NCBI GenBank assembly: GCA_963678675.1
Contig: OY783193.1
Span: 3,975,501-4,039,500, forward strand
Direction of reading: 5' to 3'
DNA length: 64,000 nt
From: Xiphydria camelus
Taxonomy: Eukaryota > Arthropoda > Insecta > Hymenoptera > Xiphydriidae
The notes under the pieces: generated by a model
What the model was told of the DNA's origin: nothing
The model's database searches: none
What the model saw: only the letters and a program-made list of their open reading frames with translations
Part shown: positions 39,001-51,000 of the stretch, one piece after another
How the letters are laid out: the number at the start of each line of letters is the position of its first letter
Position numbering within the stretch: position 1 is the first letter of the stretch
Position numbers and translations under genes: made by a program

Positions 39001-42000
39001 ATACTTTGTAGCGCGGCTTTCCTACAGTCACCGGCTTCTCCGTATCCCGCTGGCGCCCCCCCCCCCCCCCCCCCCCCCCTCGACGATATCGATCAGCTCT
39101 TTCGGATTCTCGTTCCGAACGAAGGAAAAATTCTCGGATGTTCTCCGGGCCGTCGGACATTCCGAACCGTCCCTTCCGAATATCGTCGGTCGATACTACG
39201 CGTTATACACGTGCTCTTATCGTATACGAAGGAGCAGCTCGCGCAAACCTGGCGCGGCAAAACCAGCGTGCATAAACTTTCACCGTATTTATAGAAGCAC
39301 GGGAAGAGGCCGTTGACACGGGCGAAGTGCGCGCGCGCGCTAGCGAACGAAACGAACGAGCGAGCGAGTAGAGCGAACCCCCGGCGCGACTGCGAATCGC
39401 GATTGTGTGCTAACAGCGACGACGCGAAGCAACACGTGGTCGCGCGCGGCCCCCGGGTCGGGCTCAGCTCGCGCGATCATGAATTAAAGATACGCTCGCC
39501 GGGTTCGTAACGTTGAATCATTTTCGAGCTCGCCGGGTAGAAATCGTAATGGAGAAATTGGCGCGGATTTGCAATGCAAATTGGCCGCGTTGCTAAATTT
39601 GGTCCCGCTTCCCGATCGCGCGCGCGCGCGGGGTATGTTCGCTTGCGTATCGTTCGAGATCTTCGCGGTTATGACGCGAATTCGCCGCTTTAATCGTACA
39701 TTGTGGAAATTTGTTTCGAGAAACTTCGTGAAAATAGTCGGGAAGCTTATGACCCGAAAGAATCGGACATTTTCTAACCAGTACACCGCGAAAATTGGCA
39801 GACGCATTCGGAAAAATTCTTAGTGAATTAGAGAAGTTTCCCAACCGCATTTCTAAGCAAAATTGCCAGACGCATTCGGAAATATTCCTGGCGAGTCGAG
39901 GAATTTCTCCAACCACGTCATGTACTCGTATATAAAAAGCACAATAAATGTCTTTTTTCGCATATTTATTGCCGTTTGTGCTTGTGGATTGTAACTCTTG
40001 TCGTATTATCATGTCTGTGGGTCACATCTTTGGGCTTATATATTCGATAAATAAAACTTTTACTGGTTGGATCGGGGGGCGCCATCGCGGGACTCTGAAC
40101 GCGAAACTGGCGTCTTTCTGGGTGAACTGCTGCAGCATGAGACGTTAGCATTGCACACCGTCCAAAAATTTGGATAATATGCCGAGTGAAAGATGAAATT
40201 ACAATTCTGAAAATTAGTAGGTATTTTTTACCGTTACAAAATTGATTATATCGCGGGATTCGTTTGATCAAGAGTAAACTGAGAATTCACAAATAGGACT
40301 CAGAGGAGAGGAGTAGAGCGATGATAAATAATATTCTGCCCGTATAACCTTTAAGTTCACAACAGTAAAAATAACTCATTTTAATAGTAGATCTTAACTT
40401 TTACTGAGAATAGGTTCAACTATTTCAAATCAGTAAAACAGTTTACCACTGAATTGTGAAAATTAACATATCGTGGCCAAATATTGCTGTAATCTTTATT
40501 ACCGTTCACGTTCTATTTTTTCCCATCTGTGAATTCCGTGAATTGACGAAAAATTAAATTTTTATCCTGTGAGATAAAATCCTGAAAGGTTTCCGTATTT
40601 CCAGAATTACTTCCACTTTCGCTAATATGCCGAAGCATTATGGTAATTTCCTCAGGAAAGGTAGGATTTTTTCCCGATATATCAGGGAAAATTCCACAAA
40701 AGTAAAGTTTGGTAATTTCAAAACTTCCTACACTTTCGCTATTAATCCCGAGCAAATCGAACGTTGCAAATCTCCGTCCGGTCTAATTAAGCGGATAATT
40801 GTAAACACACGCGTAAACAGGTATGGAAGCACCGCCGCAGTTATCAACGATGACTTACATCGTCCGCCGGTTTGTACAATAAGCGTACCGTGGAAAATTA
40901 CCCAACCCGTGTCGCCTGCCTACCAGTCAATCCGTTGACGCCGCGAACAGCTGTGTAGGCTGGATCGAACACTCGGGACCGAGCGCGCGAGCTCGCTAGA
41001 ATTATTACAATGTATAAGCGCGATCTTCGTTGCGTCAACGGGGGGAGAGGTACACACGATAATATACTTATTATTGTACAGACGCGTCTGGCTGTCTCAC
41101 TCACACCGGCGACTTTTCTTTATTGCTCCAGCAGTCAAATCGGTGAGCCGACGCTTTCGAACGCTCATTTTTACCCGAAATAATTTTACCTTGATCTTGC
41201 GTAAAACGATCTCCACCTATTTACACACGACGTATCGTCGACGCGTTTACCCGCGCGACAATCCCTAGGTACTCGCGTCGCGCGATGACGCTTTCGAACA
41301 CGCGTCGCGCTCGAGGAATTTGATACGCGAGCCCCGGATTGCTCGCGTAGGTAGAAAACGACGCAGCGCCAGGCGTCGGAGAATCCGCGCCTCTCCAGCT
41401 GCGATGACATCTTTCGCGAGATGACGACGCGCGATTCTTCGTCCGAGAGTCGCCCCTACGCGCGCAGCCTATTCCCCGCATCCAGTGTCTATTGTTAGCC
41501 GGTGCATAACGAGTAATAATCAGTAGCGACGAGGGACGCGCGAGCTTTCGCTTTCTTTCGCCCCGGGCGAATTCGACCATCGCTGCGCTGCTCGAGTTAA
41601 TTCGAGCACTCTCGCAAACCACTGCAGCGTTGGTCATCGATATAACGGTTACGGGAATGCGACTGCCGGTCGTTTCGTGTGATGTAATTATCATACTCGC
41701 GTCGGTATTTATATCACACCACGCGCGGAACCGATTCTCGTCGCGCGGGGTCAAGATTAACGACACGGCGAAAACTCCGTCACGAGAATTCCCGCTCGAT
41801 TCCTTCACATCTCTCTTGAGTTTTTCTCTCCTCAACATGTCGTCTCTTCTCGTCTGATCGCAGCTCTGGGAGCAGCAGAAGCAGCTCGAGGAGCAGAGGC
41901 GGGAGAAGGAGAGGCTGGAGGCGCTCAGGAAAAAAGACAAACACGATCACAGCGCGATCGCCTCGACGGAAGTGAAGCAGCGGCTGCAGGTAAGTTAGAT

Positions 42001-45000
42001 CCCGAGTGGAGACGGCGAGCGGATGAGATATAGCGAGTGGCGAAACGGCGGGTGAAGAGAGAAAGCGCGCAATGTCACCTCCGACGATTCCCACACAGCC
42101 TACATCTTTTCGTCTCTCTTGTCGATTGCAGAGCTTCCTCGTAAACAAGAAGCAGCGAGAGGCAGCGGCGGCCGCGAATGGCGCGGTTCCGGGCACACCT
42201 GGATACAGGAATTGGTGAGCTGTTGACATATTTTGCTTCCCCCGATCCGCACCGGTCGCGGGCATCGCGCCGTTCACGACCCGAGATTCTCCAAACTCGC
42301 TTCCTTTCTTTTTTCCTCCTCCTAAATGGCTCGTCGCGTCTCGCTCCCTCGTCGACGGGGCGGGGGGACTGGTCTTTTTCCTCGGCCTACGTGTGCCGCG
42401 GCACGTCGTCGAGGATCCTCGACGATGACAACGACGTCGACGGCGCGGTGCAGGTGTTTCGTAACGCCGCTCTGACACGCGTCTTCGAACTCTTCCATTA
42501 ACCTTAGGAAACGGTCTCGCGCGCATAGCGAGGCTTTTACTTCGGGCGAGGAAGATTTTTGTCATCCATCGCGCATATGTATATCCGTGAGGCGCGTTCT
42601 TTCCCGCCCAGCTATTCCTGTTTTATGTGTATCTCTCGACTTTTGCGATTCGATCTCTCTCTCTCTTTCTCTCCCTCTGCGGCGCCTTCAATGGTTGGAT
42701 TACGGAAGGCGGGGTGCCTGTACTTTATTGGCTCCTTGTTTTTCGCTACTCGTTCCTCCGGCGAGCCCTCATACTTAGCGGCTGTGTTCCGCGCTAGAGA
42801 GAGAGCTGAGATTCGGCCTCATGACACGCGCGAGTCTGTGTCCAATCTGCTGGTCCCTGCTAGTCGCACCGCGATATTTCGAAAATCATCCTCGGTTATC
42901 GCCGCCACACTTCGGAATTCCCTCCCGGCCGAAATGAGGGAGCCGACGACTGTTCCTGAGTTCAAAGGACGGCTCTTTCGTGTGTGTGTGTGTTGGCTAC
43001 TATCTGTAGACTAGTTAGTTCTCACTCCGTTTTGCTTACGCTTTTTTTTCTCTCCTCCTTTGCATCTTGCTTTTGTGTTTACGCATTTCGTTAAGCGCTT
43101 ATTCGTATCATTTACTTTCGCTTAGCATACTTTACTTTGTTAGTTTTATCCGTATTGTATTGCAAACTTTCATTTACCTTATTTTGTTAGTCTACGCCGT
43201 TCTATTATTTTACTTTATTTCTTTTACTTTACTATTATTATTTACTTCCTCTTTTCACTCGTTCACTCCATTAGTTGCTTTCTTTGTTATTCATTTGTTC
43301 TGACCTTTGGTGTGCTCTCAGAGGGCCTCTGCGGCCCTAGAGCAAAATAAAATATGCTTCTTCTTCTCGCGTGGATCCTTCGATTCGCTCAATCGATTTT
43401 CGATACGTCCCGTATCACGAATACAGATACTTGGATCTGGAGAATCGGAACTTCCCCGAAGAGCCGAGGGGCGAAAGCGACACGGAAGAAGCAGGTTATG
43501 AGCTTAGAAAGGAAGGAACGCTGAATCTATTTGCGTTAGTGCTAGAGGATAGAGTACGTAGTATTGACTTCGTAAACGATAAGTCCTGCCTTTCGGCTCG
43601 CGAAAGGTGTACTCGAGCACATGCGCGGTTGCTCGTGACTTTCCGTTTGGTGCTAGGTCGCACACCATCACTCTCCGTTGTCATCCTCCTCCTTCTGCTC
43701 TTCCGCCACGTCGTTCTCGCTGTCTCCGACCGACATCGGGATATCGACATTCTCGTAGATTCGCACGGTCGATCCGATATTTTCGTGTCCATTTCTGTCA
43801 CTCTTAAGTCAAAACTTGATAAGAACACGGCAGTTTGTAGGTATCTCGTACCGTAGGAACTGTTTTGCTTGTATCACCGTCTCCGTCTCTATACCGCGTA
43901 CAGATTACATTATGCAACACGGTTACTAGACGGAGCGTTTATGTTTACTTATGTGACACGTACTTGATAAGTACTTTCAATGTGTTTGCTACGCATTTTT
44001 TTTAACTTCTCCAGTGCACTACATCACGTGGCTATGACACGTACCGTCACGCAGAGTACGGTAGAGAGAGCTACGCTACTTGTGGCCAGCCTCTGTACTC
44101 GTACATGTCCGTCAGCGTCGATTCGTCGAATTTCTAAAATCCCGCGCCGTCGTTAAACGCGTTCCTTGGATCTGTACAAGTTCGTGTCGAAATTCAGAAC
44201 CTCTCCTCGCTTTCGTACCGCTGTCTCTAAACGCGCGTTTCGTCGTAATAACGGGTCGGAAAGTAGTCTCGAAAGACGAAAAAAAAAAAGAAGTCCTTTT
44301 CTTCGACCTCTGATGCGGCTCTGACGACCGGCGCGTCCCAGTTATCCCACGACTTTATCTAGTCGGGCATCGACTACGAGAGATTTTTCCCCACTTCTTC
44401 GACGATAAAGCCATCGTCGCGTAGAGCGATCGAACGAGGCGTGCGCCGGCCCATTAGGAAGCCACATGTGGCAGCTACGTGTCGGTTAATGCGCGTACAC
44501 GTGTTAAGGAGGGCGTTTGACACGATCGCGCGGAGGCGCACCGGCTTCTAGCCGACCGGCGCGGCGGCGGAGGTGGGTATATATACACGTCTGTATATCC
44601 ATCCGCCGATCCTTGGTAGTCGAGAGGGACGGAATTTTCGAGGTTGCATTCTAACAAACCGGCCCGACAATGTCGTTGAGGAGAACCGGTGGTACCGTGC
44701 AACCCTCTTGGAATAATCTCTTCCAACGGGGAATTTCGTTGGATCGTCTCGATGATGACTCTGAGCTTTTAGCGTGATCGCCAACAGCAGTGTGCGAGGG
44801 AGAGAGAGAAAGGGAAAAGGAAGAAACAGAGTCCATTGCATCCCGAGTCTCAGACTCTGGTAAACATCGACGCGAATATACGTTTTAGTGCGGCGTGCCG
44901 TTTATTTCTGGAACGGTCACGTTGGGCTCCTCGCCAGCCGTTGGGGTCCGCGAGAGTATCGCGAAGACGGGGAAGCGTAAAAATGCCTCGTTCTCGTCCT

Positions 45001-48000
45001 TCCCGGCGACGATCGATCCGGTCCGCCGTCGTGCGACTCGCGATTCGAAGAATCGACCGCTCTCGTTCTCCGTCGCTCTTTCCTCTTCGCGCTCGCTCCG
45101 TCTCTCGCGAGCTGCTCGACAGCGCGCTGTGACCACGCGAGTCGCGCGTGTGCCCAACATGTCCCCCTGTGGCTCTGTGTCTCAATTGGTCATCCGTTAA
45201 TTTTTCTCCCGCGCCCGTACCGCGCACCTCCCGAGCAACGCTTTGCTTTCTCCCTCACTCGGCGCGATACGGGCATTTTTCGAAAAATGCACGACCTAAG
45301 TCCGAAAAAGAGATCGAATAATCAACTCTCTCGTTTTCTCATTGACAAGGTTACAGCCCCAGTCGGAGTCCACCAGCACGACAAACTCCTCGCATCCCTA
45401 CCGGATGCCGCAGATGCTTCAAGAAAAGTTCGGCGACGACTTCCCCCTGAGGAAAACAGGTATTTAATCCGCGCGAGGAGCCTACCGCGAGTAGACTCGA
45501 TCTGTGTGTTAGTAGAATGCCTACTAAAGCATGGATTGCATTCGCCCGCGACTTACAGACGTTCGATCGCAGTCGTTACGCGAGGATAAATCCTTCCCTT
45601 TTCGGTAACGATCGTCGCGTGAACTCGAAGGAAAAGACAAGACTCGAAATTCGTCCTTGAGTCCGGGCGACGCGCGTGCAACGGTGCCCCGTTGCACAGC
45701 CTGTCTTCGTTCGTTCCAGCTACTCGATTACTACTGATTACGTTTGCTAGACTCGTTCGTCGAGTGTGCTTGCGATTGTGCAGCTTTCATTTTATTTATG
45801 TACCGCCTTTTGTCGTTTCGTCGCCCCGCTGCCGCTATTGTCCCGCCACTGCCACCAGCGTCGTCGTCGTTTTCGTCGAACCCCCAGTTCTTATTTTCTT
45901 CGTTAATACTGCACAGTGATTCGTCCCTTGCCAAAGAGAAGGACCTCTGGAATGTCTCGCGTATGAAAGTCCACCGCGAATTCCACGCACCCTCGCGAAT
46001 AAGGGAAAACGCGGGAAGGCAAACTGTTTGCGATCGTTCGAAAGAGCCACAGGTCCTTCTTTTCGCGTGTCTACCCCGTCGATAACGCGGAATACGCGAC
46101 TTCCAGCGTCGGATATGCCTCGCCTCACGGGAAAGCGTGTGCGTGAGAGACGCGCATATCTATTGTGCGTGTGCGAAAGTCTAGCCTAGTACGCGATATT
46201 GTATACGGTATGACGACTAACACTGGCTGATTGGCACGGCACTCGTCAGCCTCGGAGCCGAACTTGCTGAAGGTGCGACTTAAGCAGCGCGTGATGGAGA
46301 GGAACATGGCGGCAACCCGAAATTCACCCCTCATGGCACGCCGGAAGGACCGACTCCTGTCGCACCTCAAGCGGAAGTCACTCCTAGCAAGTACGTCCTA
46401 CACTATGCCACATCATCGCAACTCGTCTTCCGAGAACGAGCAAAGAAAACAAAGAAAAAGATTGACGAGTCCGCGAGAGAAAAAACGCAATGGGTGTACA
46501 CTCAAAAAGATTTGGCCACAACTAGAAAAAATTACAGTAATTGCAGTGACAATTTTCTTCGCAATAGCAAGAATTCTTGCTACGCTAGCCATATTTTTCT
46601 AGTTGTGTCTGGGGCAGCCAGAAATATAGCTGGATTAGCTAAATACTTTTTTCACAGTGTACGGATCTCTGCGCGTCGATCGGAACGTAAAGGTGGTCCG
46701 GTCTCTCGTCTCGACGATCGATCATTCGCATTGATATATCGAGTTCGCGAACGTCGATTCGTGAGACCTTCAGCGTCGCTGCCTTCCCTCGAACGGACTC
46801 GCAGAGGTCCGTTACGCCCGCGTTACGAATAACGTCACCGACGAATACTCGTAGCGTACAAGAACCCATCCCTCTCAACGAACGCATTATTCGTAGACGT
46901 ATACAACACGCTATTTAGTCGTTACGATAGAGCGATAGCCGATCGATGGACCGACTGATTGTTATCATTTTGTTGCACTTGTTTTCGATTAATTTGGATG
47001 TTGACTTGACTGTGCTAGTGTCCAGTAACCGCATGAGAAATCATATTAACACACGTATACGTACACGCGTAGTTCGACGGGAGTTTTTCTTCTCGGGAAA
47101 GTTACGTCGCGCGTTCCAACCTGAGAGAAGAGAGTGTACGATTCCTCTACGCTCCGAGAAAAGAAGCCGGAGAGTTGGAGTAACTTTTTTTTCATTCGAT
47201 CTCGAGGCGATGACGCGCGCGCTCCACGTCGAGGCGAGCGATCGCGATCGTCGCACCTGCCGATCGTCCGTCTTTTCTATCGTTTCGACCACGGATGATC
47301 CGAGTCGTCCGAACCAAATATTTCGTTAACTTCGAGCAAATATAACGTTGTCTAACGATTCGCGAGATTCGTCGAGATGATAAACCGTCGACTGAATGGG
47401 CCAATGCCGTTCTTGTAGATTCCGGCAGCAATCCTGAATCAGGGCCTAATTCGCCACCGACGGTGAACAATTCGCAAGCGAGTCCCACAGCCGGCAGCAA
47501 CACGCCGATTCAGGAGGTAAGAGGAAATTGCGGCAAGAGGATATATAGTACATAGCGATACGACGCACGGTACGGTCGCAACCCGACGAATTCGCGAGTC
47601 CGCCTTTTCGGCGACGCGCGTAGGAGGAGTTGTTGACGGGAGAATGCGCTTCTCTTCTTCCAGGAGGGGGAGAGCGCGTCGTACGGAGGACCATTGACCA
47701 GCAGCAGTCAACAGGGCAGCCTATCGGATCTCTCTTTGTTCAGTTCACCGTCCATGCCCAACATCTCGTTGGGCAGACCTCACGTTCCATCCAGCTCAGC
47801 GGTAAGTAGCGCTCGGCGTTCTAGTAGATTACATTAATTTTTTCTATTATCTCTTTCGCTCGCCTCGCCTTGTTATTCAATTAGCGTCAAAGTATAGATG
47901 TCTTACAACGTCGACAATGGCACGCACTCTTCTGTTTGCAATCGATTTATTTTTGCATTCATTAATTATTTTCATTGTCCATTCTATTTGTTTCGAACGC

Positions 48001-51000
48001 CACCATCGAACATGCATAAATACATAGACACGTACATGCATGCATACATTGATGTATGCGTAGTATATCAGTAAGTTAGCTTGAGTAGCGTGCCGCTGGC
48101 GGTGAACGTCGGGACACTCGAGAGACTGTAGACGAATTTGATAAAATTGCCTTTCTTTTTTCCATTGCCTTCTCTCGGTCTACATTGAAATGTACATATA
48201 TTCCTCCTTGCCCCCCTCTCTTTCTCTCTCTCTTTCTCTGCTCACCCAACACCGCGAGGGCGCTTCGAAGCGAGATCGTGAGATAACGAAAACTAGCGAA
48301 AAGCAAAAAACGTTACGCCAACGCCGTTTATTCAGAGTGGAACGAAACTGGCGCCCGTCTCGGAGGCCGAAGTTCGAGCCGCGTTCACGGCTCGCCTGGG
48401 CATGCCGCTCACTGGACAAATGCTACCGGGCACCCTGCCGTTCTATCCATCCCTGACCGTAATCGAAGGTGAACCCTCTTACATTCACAAACAGATGCAG
48501 AACCTGGAGCAACCGAACAGGCAGCATTCGCTCTATCACGGAGCGCCCATCACCGATACTCAAGTAGCACACGCGCGACTGCATAAGGCTGGTCACCGGC
48601 CTTTAGGTAGTATGTTTTCTCTTTCTTGGTAACCCCCTGTCTTTGCGCTCCGTCCTGGAAACCCGATGCTCGCTCGTCGGTCCGCGCCAACGGCCGACAC
48701 GAAACGGGAGACGCGGCGAGGCATCCTTTCCGAGACGCGGCGCCCGGCCGTTGGTCGCTCTGCGACGCTCTTTACGTGACGGCAGTTTTCTCCTTCTCCG
48801 CAGGCAGAACCCAATCCGCGCCGCTGCCGCTGGGCCACCCCATGCTCCAGGGCGGCCTGATAGCTCCGCCGATGCACTACGAGGACTATCTCGTCGAGAA
48901 ACAGATCCACGATCAGCAACAGGCGCACAATTACCTGAAGCAACAGATCCGGCAAACCGTGCTGACGCGCGTGGGCTCGCGCGGCCAGGCGAACCAGCTG
49001 GACGAGGCGCCGGAGAGCGAAGAGTCCGAGGTGATAGACCTGACGGGCAAGAAGGACTTGTCCGAGGAGAGCGAGATCTCCAAGCAACAGAGGGATCGCG
49101 AACAATTCCTCCAGCAACAGAGGGACCTCATGATGCGCCACACCCTTCAGGCGAACGAGACGCCCGCGTACGCCGGCAGTCGCACCTCGCACTCGGCCCG
49201 GCCACTCTCCAGGGCGCTCTCGAGTCCCCTCGTGCATTTAGGTATTTAGGCGTTTGCGGATCGTGATACGCATGCCTCGTCTCCCCGTCGCGTTGTCGCG
49301 CGACCCGCCGTAATAACTTTGAATTCGGGTTGCGTGAAGGACCTCAGGGTGCCGGAGGGGACGTGTTCGCGCGGGGCTCGCCTCACCGACCGACGACAGG
49401 TCTGGCCTACGATCCGCTGATGCTGAAGCACGCGTGCGTCTGCGGCGAAACTGTCAGGGGCCACCCGGAACACGGCGGTAGACTGCAAAGCGTCTGGGCC
49501 AGACTGTCGGAGACCGGATTACTGCAACGCTGCGACCGTGTCCGTTCGCGCAAAGCCACCCTGGAGGAAATTCAGACCTGCCACAGCGAGGCGCACGCTC
49601 TTCTCTTCGGTAAGCCACACGCGTGAATTCGCGCAAAGCAAAGGGGTGAGAGGCTTTCGTCGAATGTCGCACGATCGCTCATCCTCTTCCTTCGTCTCTC
49701 GCGTTCTCGCGTCCACGCAGGTACGAATCCTCTGAATCGGCAGAAGTTGGACATGTCGAAGCTCTCTCAATTGCCCATCAAGAGTTTCGTGCGGTTACCG
49801 TGCGGCGGAGTGGGCGTCGACTCCGACACGACGTGGAACGAGCTGCACACGGCGCCGGCTGCGCGGATGGCCGTCGGGTGCGTCGTGGATTTGGCGTTTA
49901 AAACGGCGATGGGCGACATCAAGAACGGCTTCGCCGTGGTGAGACCGCCGGGTCATCACGCGGAGCCCAATCAAGCCATGGGTTTCTGCTTCTTCAATTC
50001 CGTCTCGATCGCCGCGAAACTGTTGCAGCAAAAATTGGACACCAGGAAGATACTGATATTGGATTGGGTAGGTTCTTCTCACGGGTGGTCGCCGCCGCCG
50101 CTGCGCACCTTTGTCGGTCGCGTTCCGTGTAAACTTCGATTGCGATTCTTTCACCGCAGGACGTCCACCATGGAAACGGAACGCAGCAAATGTTCTACGA
50201 CGATCCGCGCGTCCTCTACCTCTCGATACACAGACACGACGACGGCAATTTTTTCCCCGGCACCGGCGGGCCCACCGAGTGCGGAGTCGAGGACGGCCTG
50301 GGCTACAATGTGAACGTGGCCTGGTCCGGTGGCCTCAACCCGCCCATGGGAGACGCCGAGTATCTCGCGGCGTTCCGCACCATCGTCATGCCGATTGCCA
50401 AGGAGTTCGATCCCGACGTCGTGATCGTGTCCGCCGGTTTTGACGCTGCCACCGGACACCCGGCGCCGCTGGGTGGCTACAAAGTGAGCCCCGCGTGTTT
50501 CGGTCGCATGACGCAACAACTGTTGACGCTCGCCAACGGCAAGGTCGTCCTCGCTTTGGAAGGTGGCTACGATCTTCCCGCTATTTGCGATTCGGCGCAG
50601 GAATGCGTCAGAGCTCTTCTCGGGGACGAGCCCAGTCCTCTTCGGGAGGAGGAGTTGACCAGATCTCCCTGCCAAAACGCGATTGACACGTTGCAAAAAA
50701 CTGCCGCTATTCAGGTAAGCGACGGAGGTTCCGATGATTTTCCTTATCGAGTCCTTGTAGAATGTGAGGTAACGATGGTGCCATTTTTTTTTTATTTTAC
50801 AGATGTCTCATTGGCCTTGCGTTAAGATGGCCGCGCACACGGCGAGGATGAGCGCGTTGGAAGCCAGTCAGAAGGAGCACGATGAAACTGAAACTGTGTC
50901 CGCGATGGCTTCTCTATCCATGCAACAGCCCACAAATCTCACGTATGTATCATCTCACGAGACTTGGAGCGCGCATGGCGGGTCGTCGTTATTCGTAATC

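Larger units (their letters stand above)
33823..41863 (+). other. HDAC4: HDAC4 intron 2 (8.0 kb)
   Basis: A GT-AG intron with several transposon copies in its left third, listed separately. The frame of 267 codons at 38030-38833 (minus) and the shadows at 38322-38748 are CpG-driven. A poly-C run lies at about 39056-39079. The stretch 40150-40760 is AT-rich with no feature. Confidence 0.8.

Noticed and set aside
41780..42565. 261-codon minus-strand frame
   Set aside because: It is antisense to HDAC4 exons 3 and 4; its Leu/Arg runs come from the Gln/Glu codons of the real gene.
48593..49266. Three frames of 207-214 codons over HDAC4 exon 10
   Set aside because: Shadows of the real exon; only the frame with RTQSAP and [10 protein letters not shown] joins neighbouring exons in phase.
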